Notes under the pieces: model-generated
Told to the model about the DNA's origin: nothing
Database searches by the model: none
What the model saw: only the letters and a program-made list of their open reading frames with translations
Program-made: the position numbers and the translations under genes
Shown: positions 11,304 to 21,895 of the stretch, in pieces
How positions within the stretch are numbered: position 1 is the stretch's first letter
Layout of the letters: each line of letters opens with the position of its first letter
NCBI GenBank assembly: GCA_033557465.1
Contig: CM066040.1
Coordinates: 321,736,297-321,800,296, forward strand
Reading direction: 5' to 3'
Length of the DNA: 64,000 nt
DNA from: Ichthyophis bannanicus
Lineage: Eukaryota; Chordata; Amphibia; Gymnophiona; Ichthyophiidae

Positions 11304-11521
11304 CACAAACTCCACTATCACATATATGCTGACGACATCATGGTATATGCTCCAATCAACCTACTAGCACCTAACACCACAACAATAACCAAATGCCTTG
11401 AAGACATGAATGTCTGGCTCACAGACAATAACCTGATGGTCAACTACGATAAAACTGAGGCAATGTTCGTCACCAGGAACCCCACTTTCATTCCACCACA
11501 GAATATCAGCATTCTAAACAG

Positions 11522-11815
11522 AGGGAGGAGTGGCCTAGTGGTTGGGACAAGGTACTACAGGCCGGAAGGTCGGTGGTTCAAATCCCACTAGAGGACAGCA
11601 ACCTTGGGCCGGAAGGACTGGGGTTTCTAGTCCCACAGGTGCTCCTTGTGGTCTTGGGCAAGCCACTTAACCCTCCATTGCCCATGTTCCCTGTAAGTAT
11701 TAGTGTGTGTGTCTCATATCCCCTCGTGTTAAAATGTATCCCCCAATTGTGTTGTGACCACTTTGATTGAAGGATAAGGTGGTATACAAAACTGTCTAAA
11801 TAAATAAATAAATAA
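11522..11815 (+). mobile_element. CORE/MIR-type SINE with L2 tail, inside an L2
   Basis: The best preserved SINE of this type here. The head reads AGGGAGGAGTGGCCTAGTGG (A box) and GGTGGTTCAAATCCCACTAG (B box, GGTTCAAATCC). The middle is GTCTTGGGCAAGCCACTTAA, then CCCTCCATTGCC. The tail is CCACTTTGATTGAAGGATAA, GGTGGTATACAAAACTGTC, then TAAATAAATAAATAAA. The tail matches the end of the very L2 it is inserted in (12,700-12,765), as expected if L2 machinery mobilises it. It splits the L2 between its CILN- and YLGI-coding parts. Confidence 0.88.
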
Positions 11816-12770
11816 AATAAACAAACTCATAGTAGTCAAAGATGAAGTTAGGTACTTGGGCATCACAATGGACAGAGCTCTGAACCTGAAATCTCATATC
11901 GTCAAAACCGCAAACAAGGCCTATCAATGTTTGAGGACCATAAGAAAGATCAAACCACTACTCTGCCAGGACCACTTCCGCACAGTGTGCCAAGCACTGC
12001 TTGATTATGGACACCTCTGCTTGATTATGGACACCTCTGCTTGATTATGGAAATTCGTTATATCAAGGCCTCCCCCAGCAGACCTTACACCCACTCCAAA
12101 TGGTGCAAAACACTACAGCACGCATCATCACCGACACTCCAAGATCTGAACACATCACCCCCATCTTACAGCAACTACACTGGCTCCCAATGGTGGCCAA
12201 GCAAAATTTAAAATAATCTTGATCATCTTCAAAATCATCCACCATCGTTCGGCAGATGCACTACAAGAAATCATAACAAGGAACATCAGTAATAGACCAA
12301 GAAGGAACAATAATGACAACATGATCAGCACACCTTCAGGATACCACAAGACTAAACAAAATACGTTAAGAAGAGCTCCATCGCTACTGGCATCCACACT
12401 ATGGAACTCCCTCCCAACGAGCCTAAGGGCATTAGAGGACATCACAAACTTCCGCAAGGCCCTTAAAACCCTGCTCTTTACAGAAACCTACGAGCAGATA
12501 GACAACAGTCCCCACCCGAGCGGTATTGCAATGTAAATACCCCCACAAACTCAATACCCAATCAACCCAACTAGACTCACGACACCCTCATGATAAATGT
12601 AACCCTCAAATTGTGCTGTCTTAATGTTGTTAAATACCCTCATGTTAAATGTTGTAAAGCACGCACATGTTAAATGTAACCCCAATTGTGATGTGATGTA
12701 ACCACTTTGATTGTAGGATAAGGTGGAATACAAGTCTGTCTAAATAAAAAATAAATAAATAAAGCACTGT

Positions 12771-13764
12771 AATAGTCTTTATTTTGGCTATGCTGAGATT
12801 TGCTGTTTGTGCTAAAGGGGCTATTCTAAGCTTCCCTAATAATTCCAGTGTTCGGAAAGATGGGAGTGTAGATGTAGGGATGGCATGCGACGTAGTATGG
12901 AGCAGAATTGTGCTTGGCTGAGAAATGCAGAGCAGATGTGTTGTCCTGAGACGCCATGCCATTATGTCTTACCAGCAGAGGTTTATAGGTGCAGGGCATG
13001 GCTTTTGCAGATGTATGTTATTTGTGACTGCAAGCAAGAGTGCATATGTGTGTGTGTGTATGTGTGATATGGGGGTGCAGGGGAGGCCCTGGTGTGCTGA
13101 TCTGAAACCCTGGGGGGACATGTATGCCTGGCCAGTGCCTGGACCATGGGGCTGACTGCAGCATCACCAGGAGCCAGCGTGAATGGCAGTATATTCTGCC
13201 GGGCATGTTCCTGTCAATGATGGGGGACCCTCAGAGTGGGGGCCACGCTGCAGTGAAAACAGCACTGATACATCTCTGACTGCACCATGTTATTTGTGAC
13301 TGCAATTACTAAGGTGTTCTTCAAATTCCATGTTCGTTTCACTGCATGGTCTCTCTGGACAAACATCTCACTTTCCACTTGCTTATACAATAGCTTTGGT
13401 GCACGTACATCAGCTTGTAGTGTTATACACATGCAGCAGACTAGTATATATAGTTTGGTTTATATGACCATATCTATTTCATCCATATTAATGTGTTGTT
13501 TGCATGAGCACACCACTGTCATTGTGAGCATCAGCTTAGGAGATGTTTATTCTGCCTGCATGGAGATGGGAAGCATCTGAAACATCTATCTTGTCAGAAT
13601 ATGGTGGGCATGGAGACATAGGCCGCGTCAGGGAAGTATATCTCCCTGATTCTGGAACTGCGGGTGCGTCTCTACCTGCGGTTTCGGAATCAGGTTTATT
13701 ACGTGCCCGTTTTCAGGTTAAGACGTTTCTACCGGCAGGAAGTGGCTGTTATAGAAACATGCTC
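12771..13764. other. Unassigned region with a short direct repeat
   Basis: No coding similarity was found. The phrase GTTATTTGTGACTGCAA occurs twice (about 13,017 and 13,288), and a short (TG)n run is at 13,048-13,066. The segment 13,600-13,760 contains inverted phrases (CCCTGATTCTGGAACTGC against GCGGTTTCGGAATCAGG), pointing to a small fold-back repeat that ends at the CR1 junction. Confidence 0.4.
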
Positions 13765-14178
13765 TAAGTGCATAACTTTGCACTTGTCCACATTAAATTC
13801 CGTCTGCCATTTGCACATCCAGTCTTCTAATTTATCAAGGTCCTTTTGTAATTTTTCACAATGCTCTTGTGTTTTAACAACTTTGAATAATTTTGTGTCA
13901 TCTGCAAATTTGATCACCTCACTCGTTATTCCACTTTCCAGGTCATTTATGAATATGAAAAGCAGTGTGCCCAGCACAGATCCCTGGGGTACTTCATTAT
14001 TCACCTTTCTCCATTAAGAAAATTGGCCACAATAGTACACTGCCTTCTATCCCATGACTTTTTAATTTCCTCAAGAGTTGCTCATGAGGGACCTTGTCAA
14101 AGGCTTTCTGAAAATGCAGATACACTATATCAGCTGGCTCACCTTTATCTACCTGTCTATTCACACCCTCAAAAAATT
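13765..14178 (-). mobile_element. CR1 LINE RT fragment (upstream part of the split copy)
   Basis: Continues the CR1 interrupted at 10,036. The minus-strand frame 14,004 to 13,729 reads VPQGSVLGTLLFIFINDLES, then VIKFADDTKLFKVVKTQ and LDKLEDWMCKWQTEFNVDKC, followed by KVMHL. Upstream, about 14,170-14,080, it gives VNRQVDKGEPADIVYL and KAFDKVPHEQL in a shifted frame. The catalytic ADD is kept but a deletion lies between motif A and the B motif. The 5' end coincides with the start of an RTE fragment. Confidence 0.85.
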
Positions 14179-14184
14179 TAACAG

Positions 14185-14642
14185 ATTACTAAGACAAGAC
14201 CCCCAAGCCATGGTATTTTCAATAACGTCATATGGATGCGGAAGTGGGACAGTGAAAGAGATAGACAGGAAGAAAATTGATATCTTTGAATTATGGTGCT
14301 GGCAACAAATACTGTTTATACCATGGACTGCCCAAAGAACAAACTAATCAGTACTAGAGGAGATCAAATCTAAGCTTTCTTTAGAAGCTCAGATGACAAG
14401 ACTTCGACTTTCATACTTTGGACACATCATGCGAAGAGAGAGATCATTAGAGAAAGACATCATGCTTGTTAAGGTAGAAGGTCAACGCAAAAGAGGAAGG
14501 CCAGCAATGAGATGGATCGATACAATAACAGCAACTATGGGTGCCACTGTCAACAATGAGCCACCTGACTGAAGACTGAACACAACTATCCAGAGGTTCG
14601 CCATGAGTCGACACCGACTCGACAGCACTTAACAACAAGACA
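14185..14642 (+). mobile_element. RTE (BovB-type) LINE 3' end
   Basis: A 3'-terminal RTE fragment closely similar to 31,660-32,110: it reads QAMVFSITSYGCGSGTVKEI, then DRKKIDIFELWCWQQILF, a frameshift, and LSYFGHIMRRERSLEKDIML. It ends with CGACACCGACTCGACAGC, then ACTTAACAACAAGACAAG, the RTE tail. The remainder of the window to 14,985 (14,643-14,984) has no recognised content. Confidence 0.85.
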
Positions 14643-14984
14643 AGACTCCCTGTGTATATTAATACTGCAGAGCACAGGGAGAGTACAGCATCCTGCACCC
14701 CAATAAACAGATAAAAGCGGGTCTGACAGAACTGGCTTAATCTGACCAATGTTATACCGTCACAAGCAGAAAACTGGTTGCTACAGCTATGAGCAGCATT
14801 TCATAAGGTCAAATATACATAGAAAGCAAAATATTTATTTATTGCTATTTTGGATATTTAGATTTAATATAGAAATTGTCAACCTTTTTGTAAAAATCAT
14901 AGAATCAAATATTATTATTGGGGAGTATGCACAGGTATATTATTTGTGGACAATGTGCTTATTCCTAACTGAAAATTCACGTGG

Positions 14985-15475
14985 AGCCTGATTCCCTAAG
15001 GGGCATGTCTGGGTGTCCCTAGGCAGGACGGGCACGTTAGGACCCGATTCTGCACCGCAGGAGCAGGACAGCCCCACAGGTGCAGGATCAGGCCCTGGGA
15101 CTGCCTGGCATGCCCCTGCATCACCATGGGGACATCCTCCCCACAGCATTATGTGCCCGCTGCCTGCCGAGACCCCAATTCCGCCCAACCCTGACCGAGG
15201 CTGCTGGGGCCCGGATTGGGAGGCGGGGACTCACTGTTGGTGACCCTTTGCTCTAGTGGAGGAGCTTTTGGGCTGCATTGGGGGGCTGCCCACCAGGTTT
15301 GGAGGGATAATCAGGGTGTCGTCCCCCCCCCCCCCCAGTGATTCCCAGATGTACAGGGCCATTACTGGAATTGGTCCTGTACGTCCAGGGGTCAGTCCCA
15401 CCCACGATCCACCCTCACTCTGTGCGTGCAGGGGGGATGGGAGGCAGCCCCGCTATCTGCTTTCTAGAATTGAGG
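14985..15475. mobile_element. GC-rich MITE-like element
   Basis: Starts GGAGCCTGATTCCCTAAGG and includes CCCGATTCTGCACCGCAG and GGTGCAGGATCAGGCCC as an inverted pair, matching the 8.2-8.75 kb block. It also has TGTACAGGGCC and GGTCCTGTACGTCCAGG as a second inverted pair. A run of 12 C lies at 15,326-15,337. Ends are approximate and there is no coding content. Confidence 0.5.
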
Positions 15476-15591
15476 CCATAGCTTCTCATACTGTTAGCTA
15501 CCTGTATCCTTAAGTGAAATATGAATTGCTTTCAGTTTGCACTTCACTGCTCATCCCCCTCCACTCCAGATTGCTAAACTCCAAGGGGTGG

Positions 15592-15960
15592 ATATTCAAA
15601 GACATTTAGGTGGTTAGTGCTGCTGAATATCCCCAATTTCAGCCAATAAGAGGCCTGATGCTAGCTGCTAGTTCTGGGCGTGGAGCAGAGCTGACAACCG
15701 AGGATAGCCGGCTAGAGGCAATATTCAGCTACCATCCAGTCATCCTAAACCAGCTAAAGTTAGGACGGCTAAATGATTGCCCCAACTTTAACCACTTTTG
15801 CAATCCAGCCAACAGCGCTGCTGATCAGATTGCAAAATCTCAATCCGGCCACCACAGACATTCAATGGCAGTGGCCCGATATGACCCAAACACTGAATAT
15901 CTGTGTTCAAGTTTACAAGGGCGACAGCTAGCCAGCCGCTGCTACTGATAGACTGTACAG
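15592..15960. mobile_element. MITE-like element, GATATTCA family
   Basis: Begins GGGTGGATATTCAAAGAC. It is studded with GAATAT / ATATTC phrases in both orientations (TGCTGAATATCCCC, GCAATATTCAGCTACC, CACTGAATATCTGTG) and related blocks lie at 53.0 and 53.75 kb. It is a non-coding, self-complementary repeat. The right end is uncertain. Confidence 0.5.
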
Positions 15961-16917
15961 TAAATGGCAATGAGATAGACAGGGACAACATTAATTTTAG
16001 GAAGCCAAACATTCCATATATATAAATGTGGCCATATTCTCAAGATTTTGGAACTAAACGAGATTGTAAACAAACAGAAAGAATAATGCATGTTTGAAGT
16101 CACATATTCTACATGCTGAAATTTTTAGGTAATTTTCTTTGTTTTTGGAAAGAAAATAGTTCAGAATAAAGGTTATCTGAAGTCCTGCTGAGAATTCACA
16201 CAGTAGCAAAGAACTGAAAACATGTATATGAGCTCCCAAATCTGCGTAACATGCTGTCTGTTGTCTGTTCATACCACTTGCTGCCACGTTATTACTGCCT
16301 TTTTTGTGTCCTGTCCATCTGTCTCATATTCAGTAGCTAGGAATAGAGATGGCAAAGGGAGGGATGAGATGGAGAGGTGTGACAAGAAGATGATCCTCTG
16401 GGCTCTTACTCAGAATCAAGCTAATGAATCCTGATGGGAAAGGTGACCTTTTCCAAATGCCACATGTCACTGAATTTTGTATCACTCAAGGACAATATGT
16501 CATCAGTACAAAAATCATTTTTTCTAGAGTTGGTAGAATGTATGGATAATTCATCGAGGTGTGCTTGGAAATAACTCTTAATCCAGCCTGTGGCACCCAA
16601 CTGCATGGGAAATATCTCAGCATCTTTTTGACACATTTTCTTGGTCTTTTACTACATATCTTGGTATTTTAAGATCTTCTCCCTCAATGAGAGGAAAGCT
16701 TGGGCAAAAAACAGAAGATGCTTAATGGAAGAGAACTAAGTGGAAACCTGGAAAACAAGTGGACTCTAAGATAGATTTATTTATTTCATATCCTGCCATT
16801 CGGATTTTGCAATAGGAAGAAAGAGACTAGATGGACTTTGTTGTCATAATCTGTCATCATATTTTGTGTTTCTATGTATATATGAACATGTATATGGCTC
16901 ATGACATTAGAAATAAA
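15961..16917. other. Mostly unassigned; short CR1 end relic near 16,825-16,880
   Basis: No coding similarity could be named. A 71-codon minus-strand frame at 16,636-16,421 exists but matches nothing recognised. At 16,825-16,880 the text AGACTAGATGGACTTTG and TTTGTGTTTCTATG resembles a CR1 3' end. Confidence 0.35.
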
Positions 16918-17395
16918 GGGCCCGATTTTCATTTGGGCGGTGCTATGTGCCATGTGGGCGCATAGTCTACCCGCTGTCCGTCTAACCCGGATTTTCAATG
17001 CCGAGGTCATATGCGGTCCTGGAATTGAAAATCCGGCTCACGTCACACAATCCGGAAGCCGCAGGAGCTAGCCGTGTAGAAGCAATTTTCAGTGCTACCC
17101 GTTTAGCCCCTGTGCCTGAAAGACAGGCAAGGTAAAGCCTCGCCTATCTTTAAGGCGCAGAGGGCTAAGCGGGTAGTATCAAAAATCGCTGCTACCCAGT
17201 TAACCCTTTCCTCTGCCCCGGAGCACCTCCAACATGCCCTGATGCCAACTGCATAGCTTCTAGGCATGTTAGGGACTTATCCAGCATTTTCAAAAGGCAC
17301 TACCCGTGTAGGTGCCTTTCGAAAATCCCGGATAAGGCATTTACATGGGTTACTAGGGCAGTTACCTGTATAAATGCCTTTGAAAATGCCGCCCA
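16918..17395 (+). mobile_element. MITE, GGGC-GATTTTCA terminal repeats
   Basis: About 480 bp, non-coding. The left end is GGGCCCGATTTTCATTTG and the right end is CCTTTGAAAATGCCGCCC, which is roughly its reverse complement. The inner part has repeated CCGGATTTTCAATGCC-type phrases in both orientations. A 3-bp flanking AAA may be a target duplication. Copies are at 23.5 kb (same orientation) and 38.4 kb (opposite). The terminal GGGC and 3-bp targets resemble PIF/Harbinger elements; that link is inferred. Confidence 0.7.
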
Positions 17396-17835
17396 AAACA
17401 GTTAAGACATAGAGGGGCAGATTTAAAGATCAGGCAAAAGGCTTGCACAGTTTGCAATACTTTTAATTAAATTAGTTTAAAGACCTATAATAATTAAACA
17501 CACTTTATAAAGGAAAAGGATGAGGACTGTGGCAGGATCAGTGGCAAAGTATGATTCTTCCTATTGGCCCAAGAGTCAAGACCTGGTTGCCAGCACATTT
17601 TTTAAAATGCCAATCACAGTGTTTTATAAAACATATATATTTAGTGATGCTATAGAAATGGTCAGCGGCACTGACAGCAGTAATATGAATAGTGGTGTTA
17701 TTCAGCCACCCTCCATACAGCTATGCGATTTGTTGTCCTATATCAAACCACACAGCTATATAGATAGCAGAATAATATCAGTGCTATCTATACAGCCGAG
17801 CAAAATGCCCATTCTTGCTCTAACTCCGTCCTACT
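17396..17835. other. Unassigned stretch
   Basis: AT-rich sequence. An apparent 105-codon frame at 17,520-17,837 lacks any recognisable motif and is treated as chance. Confidence 0.3.
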
Positions 17836-19244
17836 AATACTCCTACTTATCATTTGTAAAGCGCTACAAGGCATACACAGTGCCGCACAGAGACATGTGA
17901 GACAGTCCCTGCTCATCAGAGCTTATAATATAATCAAGAAAGAAAATACAAATGGGGACTAGGGTAAATTTAGGGAAATGATAAAAATGTATAGAGGTGG
18001 TGAACAGGAGAATAAGGGGACTAGGATACAAAAGCAGCCTCGCAGAAGGGATTTTTAGCCTGGATCTCAATAGCGCCAGAGATGGAGCCTGACGTTCTGA
18101 CTCAGGTCATTTGTTCCAGGCATATGGAGAAGCAAGGTAGAAAGAATGAAGTCTGGAGTTAGCGGTGGCAGAGAAGGGCACAGATAAAAGGGATCTGTCA
18201 GAAGAGCAGAGTTCCTGAGAAAAGGTGTAGGGAGATATAAGACTGGAGAGGTAATGAGGAGCCACAGAATGAATGTACTTGTAGGTCGGTAGATGTGGAA
18301 GCAGATAGGGAGCCAAAAAAGTGACTTGAAAAGAGGGGGATATGTGAGCATAGTAAAACTGGTGGAAGATTAGTCGTACACCAGAGTTTTGAACAGCTTA
18401 ATGCGGGGAGAGATGATTCAGTGGAAGACCAGCGAGGAGCAGATTGCAGTAGTCTAGAAAGAAGGTGACTAGAGAGTGGATAAGAGTCTTAGCAGTGTAG
18501 TCGGAAAGGAAGCGATGAGTTTTGCTGATGTTATAGAGAAAGAAGCGACAGGTTTTAGGTATCTGTTGGATCTCTGCAGAGATGGAGAGGGAAGAGTCAA
18601 AGATTGTGAGCTGAGGAAACGGGGAGGAGTACAGCGGTATTCACAGAAACAGAGAAAGAAGAAGGGGGATGTTGATTTAGGGGGAAAGATGAAAGCTCGG
18701 TTTTGGCAGTGTTCAATTTCAATGATGGTGAAACATCCAGGCAGCAATCTCAGATAGGCAAACAGAGATATAGATGTGGATTCCTGGAAAGATTTCAGGT
18801 GTAGAGAGGTAGATCTCAGAGTCATCAGTGTAAGGATGGTACTGAAAACCATGGGAGGAGATGAGTGAACCAAGGGACTGGCTATAGAGAGAGACGAGGA
18901 ATGTCCCAAGACAGAGCCCAGAGGTACACTGATAGAGAGCGGGATGGCAGTAGAGGAGGATCCACCAGAACATACCTCAAACGCGCAGTGGAAGAGATAA
19001 GAAGTGAACCAGGATAGAACAGGGTCCTTAAAAAGCAAGTGAAGATAAGGTATCAAGGAGAAGGTGGTGGTCAACAGAGTCAAAAGCAGCAGAAAAGTCG
19101 AGAATGATGAGGATCAAGTAAAAGCCCTTGGATTTGGCAAGGAACAAGTCACTGGAGCTTTTCGCAAGAGCCATTTCAGTAAAATGTAGAGGAAGAAAGT
19201 CAGATTGCAGTGGGTCCAGAAGGACTTGAGAAGACAGAAAGTCG

Positions 19245-19790
19245 AGGCTTTACTGAAATCTAAGTACACAACATCTAGAGCTCTCCCTCGGTCCAACTCT
19301 CTGGACACCCAGTCAATCAGATTTGTCTGACAAGACCTGCCTCTGGTAAACACATGCTGTCTCAGATCCTGCAATCCACTGGACTCCAGAAACTTTATTA
19401 TCTCTGTTTTAGCAGCGTTTCCAAAATTTACTCACAACAGAGGTCAGACTAATCAGCCTGTAGTTCTCAACCTCATCCTTACTTCTGCTTTTGTGTAAAG
19501 GGACCACATGTGCCTTTCTCCAGTCCTCTGGGACCACTCCCAACTCTAAAGAAGCATTGAAAAGGTCAGTTAGTGGAGCTGCAGGAATGTCCCCAAGTTC
19601 CTTCAATATTCTTGGATGTATCCCTTCCAGTCCCATCATTTTGTCTATTTTTAGTTTAGCTAGTTTCTCACGAACACAGTTCTGAAAATCATTCACGATC
19701 CCCTTCACTCCTGTTGCTATTTGTGGGTGTTTTCTGAGGTCCTGTTCCTGGACCTTCATCTGTGAACACAGAACAAAAATATTTGTTGCA
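19245..19790 (-). pseudogene. CR1 RT segment embedded in L2
   Basis: The minus-strand frame 19,759 to 19,409 reads VREKLAKLKIDKMMGLEGIH, then PRILKELGDIPAAPLTDL, VPEDWRKAHVVPLHKS and ENYRLISLTSVVSKF. After a frameshift it continues DLRQHVFTRGRSCQTNLID, then [18 protein letters not shown], where L2 text resumes. Neither CR1 end is present: this is an internal fragment covering the RT from its first motif to motif A. Confidence 0.85.
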
Positions 19791-20023
19791 GGCGGAAGCT
19801 CTTTGAGGAGAGAGTTCAGAGTTATAAAGAGACAGTGAGGTCAGAGGCAAGAGAGTTAGTCAGGTGGACATAATAGTCTTGTTTGACAAGTGCTATGGCT
19901 GATTGGAGAAAAGCTAGAATAAATATGAAGTGTAGAAAGTCCGCTGAGCAGGCACAGAAACATAGGTAGTGGGTTTTAGAGACCAACCACAGCTGAGGTA
20001 CAGTACGCCTCACAGTGCATGGC

Positions 20024-20037
20024 ATGGAAAGAGCAAG
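20024..20037. repeat. Target-site duplication, left copy
   Basis: ATGGAAAGAGCAAG; its partner at 21,178-21,191 is ATGGAAGGAGCAAG (13 of 14 identical). Removing the intervening 1,140 bp and one copy joins L2 coding text into LDGLAPS, then MPCTVRRTVPQ on the minus strand. Confidence 0.8.
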
Positions 20038-21177
20038 CCAATAAATATAACTGCCTAAGGGAAAACTACAACTCACAATCCAACAAAACACCCATAGTAA
20101 CTACCAAACCTTACCTTAATCCTCTATTATATGCACCTTATTTGCTCAAATTAATTCTACTACAATTAAATATGGCATACAAAGACCTCAGGATAGCCTT
20201 TACCCCTACATATGGTGAAACTTGTCACCATAGGGAAATGGCAGACACTCACATCATAGGTCTAAAGCCTTAAAATATTTTCACCTAAAGATTTAATTCC
20301 AATTGTACCCAAATTCAATAATATTGACCCACAAAAATACTTTTTAGGATCCTTCACTATTAAAACGCACAAACACTCCTAAAAAGAAAGTGTCTGCAGT
20401 TCTATGTAGTAAATCAACCGATGCCCACCACTGGAACTTATGTTATTTATGTAAGACTGAGCAGGGTGCCTTTGAAGTTCCGATCCCCTTCTCTTATTTT
20501 TTATTTTTTAATATGTGTAAAGATTTTTTTACAATGGTGTGTGATTGTGTATTAGTAAGGTTAGGAATAAAGTTAGTTAAAGGTATGATGTCAGATCTGC
20601 TGTCAATGATTCTATTGGTGGTTGTTTAGTTTAAAATAGCTGACATCAGACGCCGAGGATATGGCAATGGTGTGAGGCATTTTTGATGCTCGAAGATATT
20701 CTTGGAGTCTGGTGGAGCGATTGTATTTGTAATCCCTGAAGAAGCCTGGTGGCGAAACGAAAGCTTTTGTTGGATAAATTTACTGTGGAGATTAAAGTAG
20801 TCGTGTGTTATCGATACTGGCCGGAACAGGATATTGTTCAGATAAGTGACTATATACTTGCATTGTGAGCAAAGATATACTGATTTGTAAGAGTGTTTTC
20901 TCTGCTTTGTTATAGGCAAAATGGACTGCATTCTGTGAAACGGGTTGCATTTCATAAGTTCCGGTGGTAGGCATCGGTTGATTTATCACATAGAACTGTG
21001 GACGCTTTCTTTTTAGGAGTGTTTGTGCGTTTCACCATATATAGGGGTAAGGCTATCCTGAGGTCTTTCTATGCCATATTTAATTGTTGTAGAATTAATT
21101 TGAGTGAATAGGGTGCATACAATAGAGGATTAAGGTAAGGTTTGGTAGTTACTAAGGGTGTTTTGATGGATTGTGAG
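20038..21177. mobile_element. Fold-back element, probably Penelope-derived
   Basis: A 1,140-bp insertion in L2 with a 14-bp target duplication. The left arm, 20,071-20,442, is the reverse complement of the right arm, 20,953-21,177, at about 90 percent. The left arm also contains about 140 bp (20,222-20,367) with no partner. About 33 bp (20,038-20,070) precede the left arm and are not repeated on the right, like the short tail described for Penelope elements. The spacer (20,443-20,952) holds a hammerhead-like motif. It has no coding capacity. The Penelope origin is inferred from this motif, the inverted layout and the nearby Penelope ORF. Confidence 0.65.
20732..20776 (+). ncRNA. Candidate hammerhead ribozyme motif
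   Basis: Reads ATCC, CTGAAGA, A, GCC-TGGT-GGC, GAAA, then ACGAAA.. ..TTTTGT, T, GGAT. This gives stem I (AUCC/GGAU), the core CUGANGA, a 3-bp stem II with a UGGU loop, the core GAAA, a stem III of about 6 bp with one G-U pair, and a U at the cleavage site before GGAT. One extra A sits between the first core and stem II. Penelope-like retroelements are known to encode such type I motifs. Activity is not implied. Confidence 0.5.
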
Positions 21178-21191
21178 ATGGAAGGAGCAAG
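21178..21191. repeat. Target-site duplication, right copy
   Basis: ATGGAAGGAGCAAG, directly abutting the end of the right inverted arm; partner at 20,024-20,037. Confidence 0.8.
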
Positions 21192-21895
21192 ACCATCCAG
21201 ACCAGAGGAGAGTGCAGTGTTATATCAGCAGACTCAGATGACATAGTGGAGGAAAGAGGTGATGAGTCAGTAATGGAAAAAGCTGATGGGTCAATACAAT
21301 GAAGATTCCTAAAGAGCTTGGAAGAGATTGGGTGAGACTGAGGTGGGGGGTGATGAAGACTGAAGCTTAGCAGGTGATGAATGAAAGAGCTGAGGTCCAG
21401 AAGTTTGAGGGCAAGCAGCTAGATAAAAAGAGATGGTCAAGGCTGGTGAATAGGGGTAGCAGAGCACAATTGGAGGTTGAATGAGGTGGTAAGGGAAAAG
21501 AGCTTTAAGGCATAAGGGTCAGTGGACTTATCACATGAATGTTAAAATCCCCAAGAATAAAGGAGGGGGAAGATGCATCCAGAAAGAAGGAAAACCATGA
21601 ATCAAGGTCAATGAGAAAGGCAGAGGCAGACTTGTCAGGGGGATCGATAAATGACAGCTATCCAGAGAGGTAGTGGAGTAAAAAGGCAGACTAAGTGGAC
21701 TTCAGAGGAGGGAAAGAGGTAAGACAGAGGCAGAAGGAGGGGTTGAAACTGGCAGGAATGAGAGTAGAAACCCGCACCACCACTACGGCCAATGGGATGA
21801 CAACATATGGGAGAATTGGTAGCCACTATGACAGAAGGCAGCGACTGAAGCTGACTCTTCAGGGAGAAGCCAGGTCTCAGTTAGAGCAAGAGACT

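Larger units (their letters stand above)
10430..12770 (+). mobile_element. L2 LINE, decayed, containing a SINE
   Basis: An L2 closely related to the intact copy at 45.8-48.9 kb. It carries the RT region from TTTSPSDPCPVAWIK onward, a frameshift near 10,790, then 10,893-11,303 with HGVETLLTSLFANLIRGI, motif A FIDISAAFDTV, and QGIPQGSALSSVLFNIY up to a stop at 11,301. The next frame gives HYHIYADDI-like and MVNYDKTEAMFVTRNP. A SINE interrupts at 11,522-11,815 and the ORF then resumes (YLGITMDRALNLKSHI; LLQQLHWLPM; LWNSLPTSLRALEDITNFRK). A 20-bp unit is repeated three times near 12,000-12,050. The 3' end reads TGATTGTAGGATAAGGTGG, then AAATAAATAAAT. Confidence 0.88.
17836..21895 (-). mobile_element. 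L2 LINE, long and decayed, with two interruptions
   Basis: A minus-strand L2. Endonuclease remnants lie at 21,890-21,200 (a TETWLLP-like segment, then PLWIAVIYRSP and FILGDFNIH in neighbouring frames). The linker is at 20,037-19,800. RT remnants lie at 19,230-18,480: [20 protein letters not shown], VPLGSVLGH, and YTDDSEIYL where YADD is expected. A C-terminal region and 3' UTR run down to 17,836. It is interrupted by a CR1 segment (19,245-19,790) and by a fold-back element (20,038-21,177). Many frameshifts make it inactive. It belongs to a different L2 subfamily from the 45.8-kb copy. Confidence 0.8.

Noticed and set aside
11522..11600. Functional tRNA gene from the SINE head
   Set aside because: A and B boxes are present but the cloverleaf cannot be completed and it continues into a SINE core.
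13040..13070. TG repeat considered as a regulatory Z-DNA element
   Set aside because: Short and interrupted; nothing around it supports a regulatory role.
16421..16636. 71-codon minus-strand frame that might be a host exon
   Set aside because: No splice context, no recognised domain, and it is short enough to occur by chance.
17520..17837. 105-codon plus-strand frame
   Set aside because: No motif, AT-rich, bordered by a MITE and an L2 end; treated as chance.
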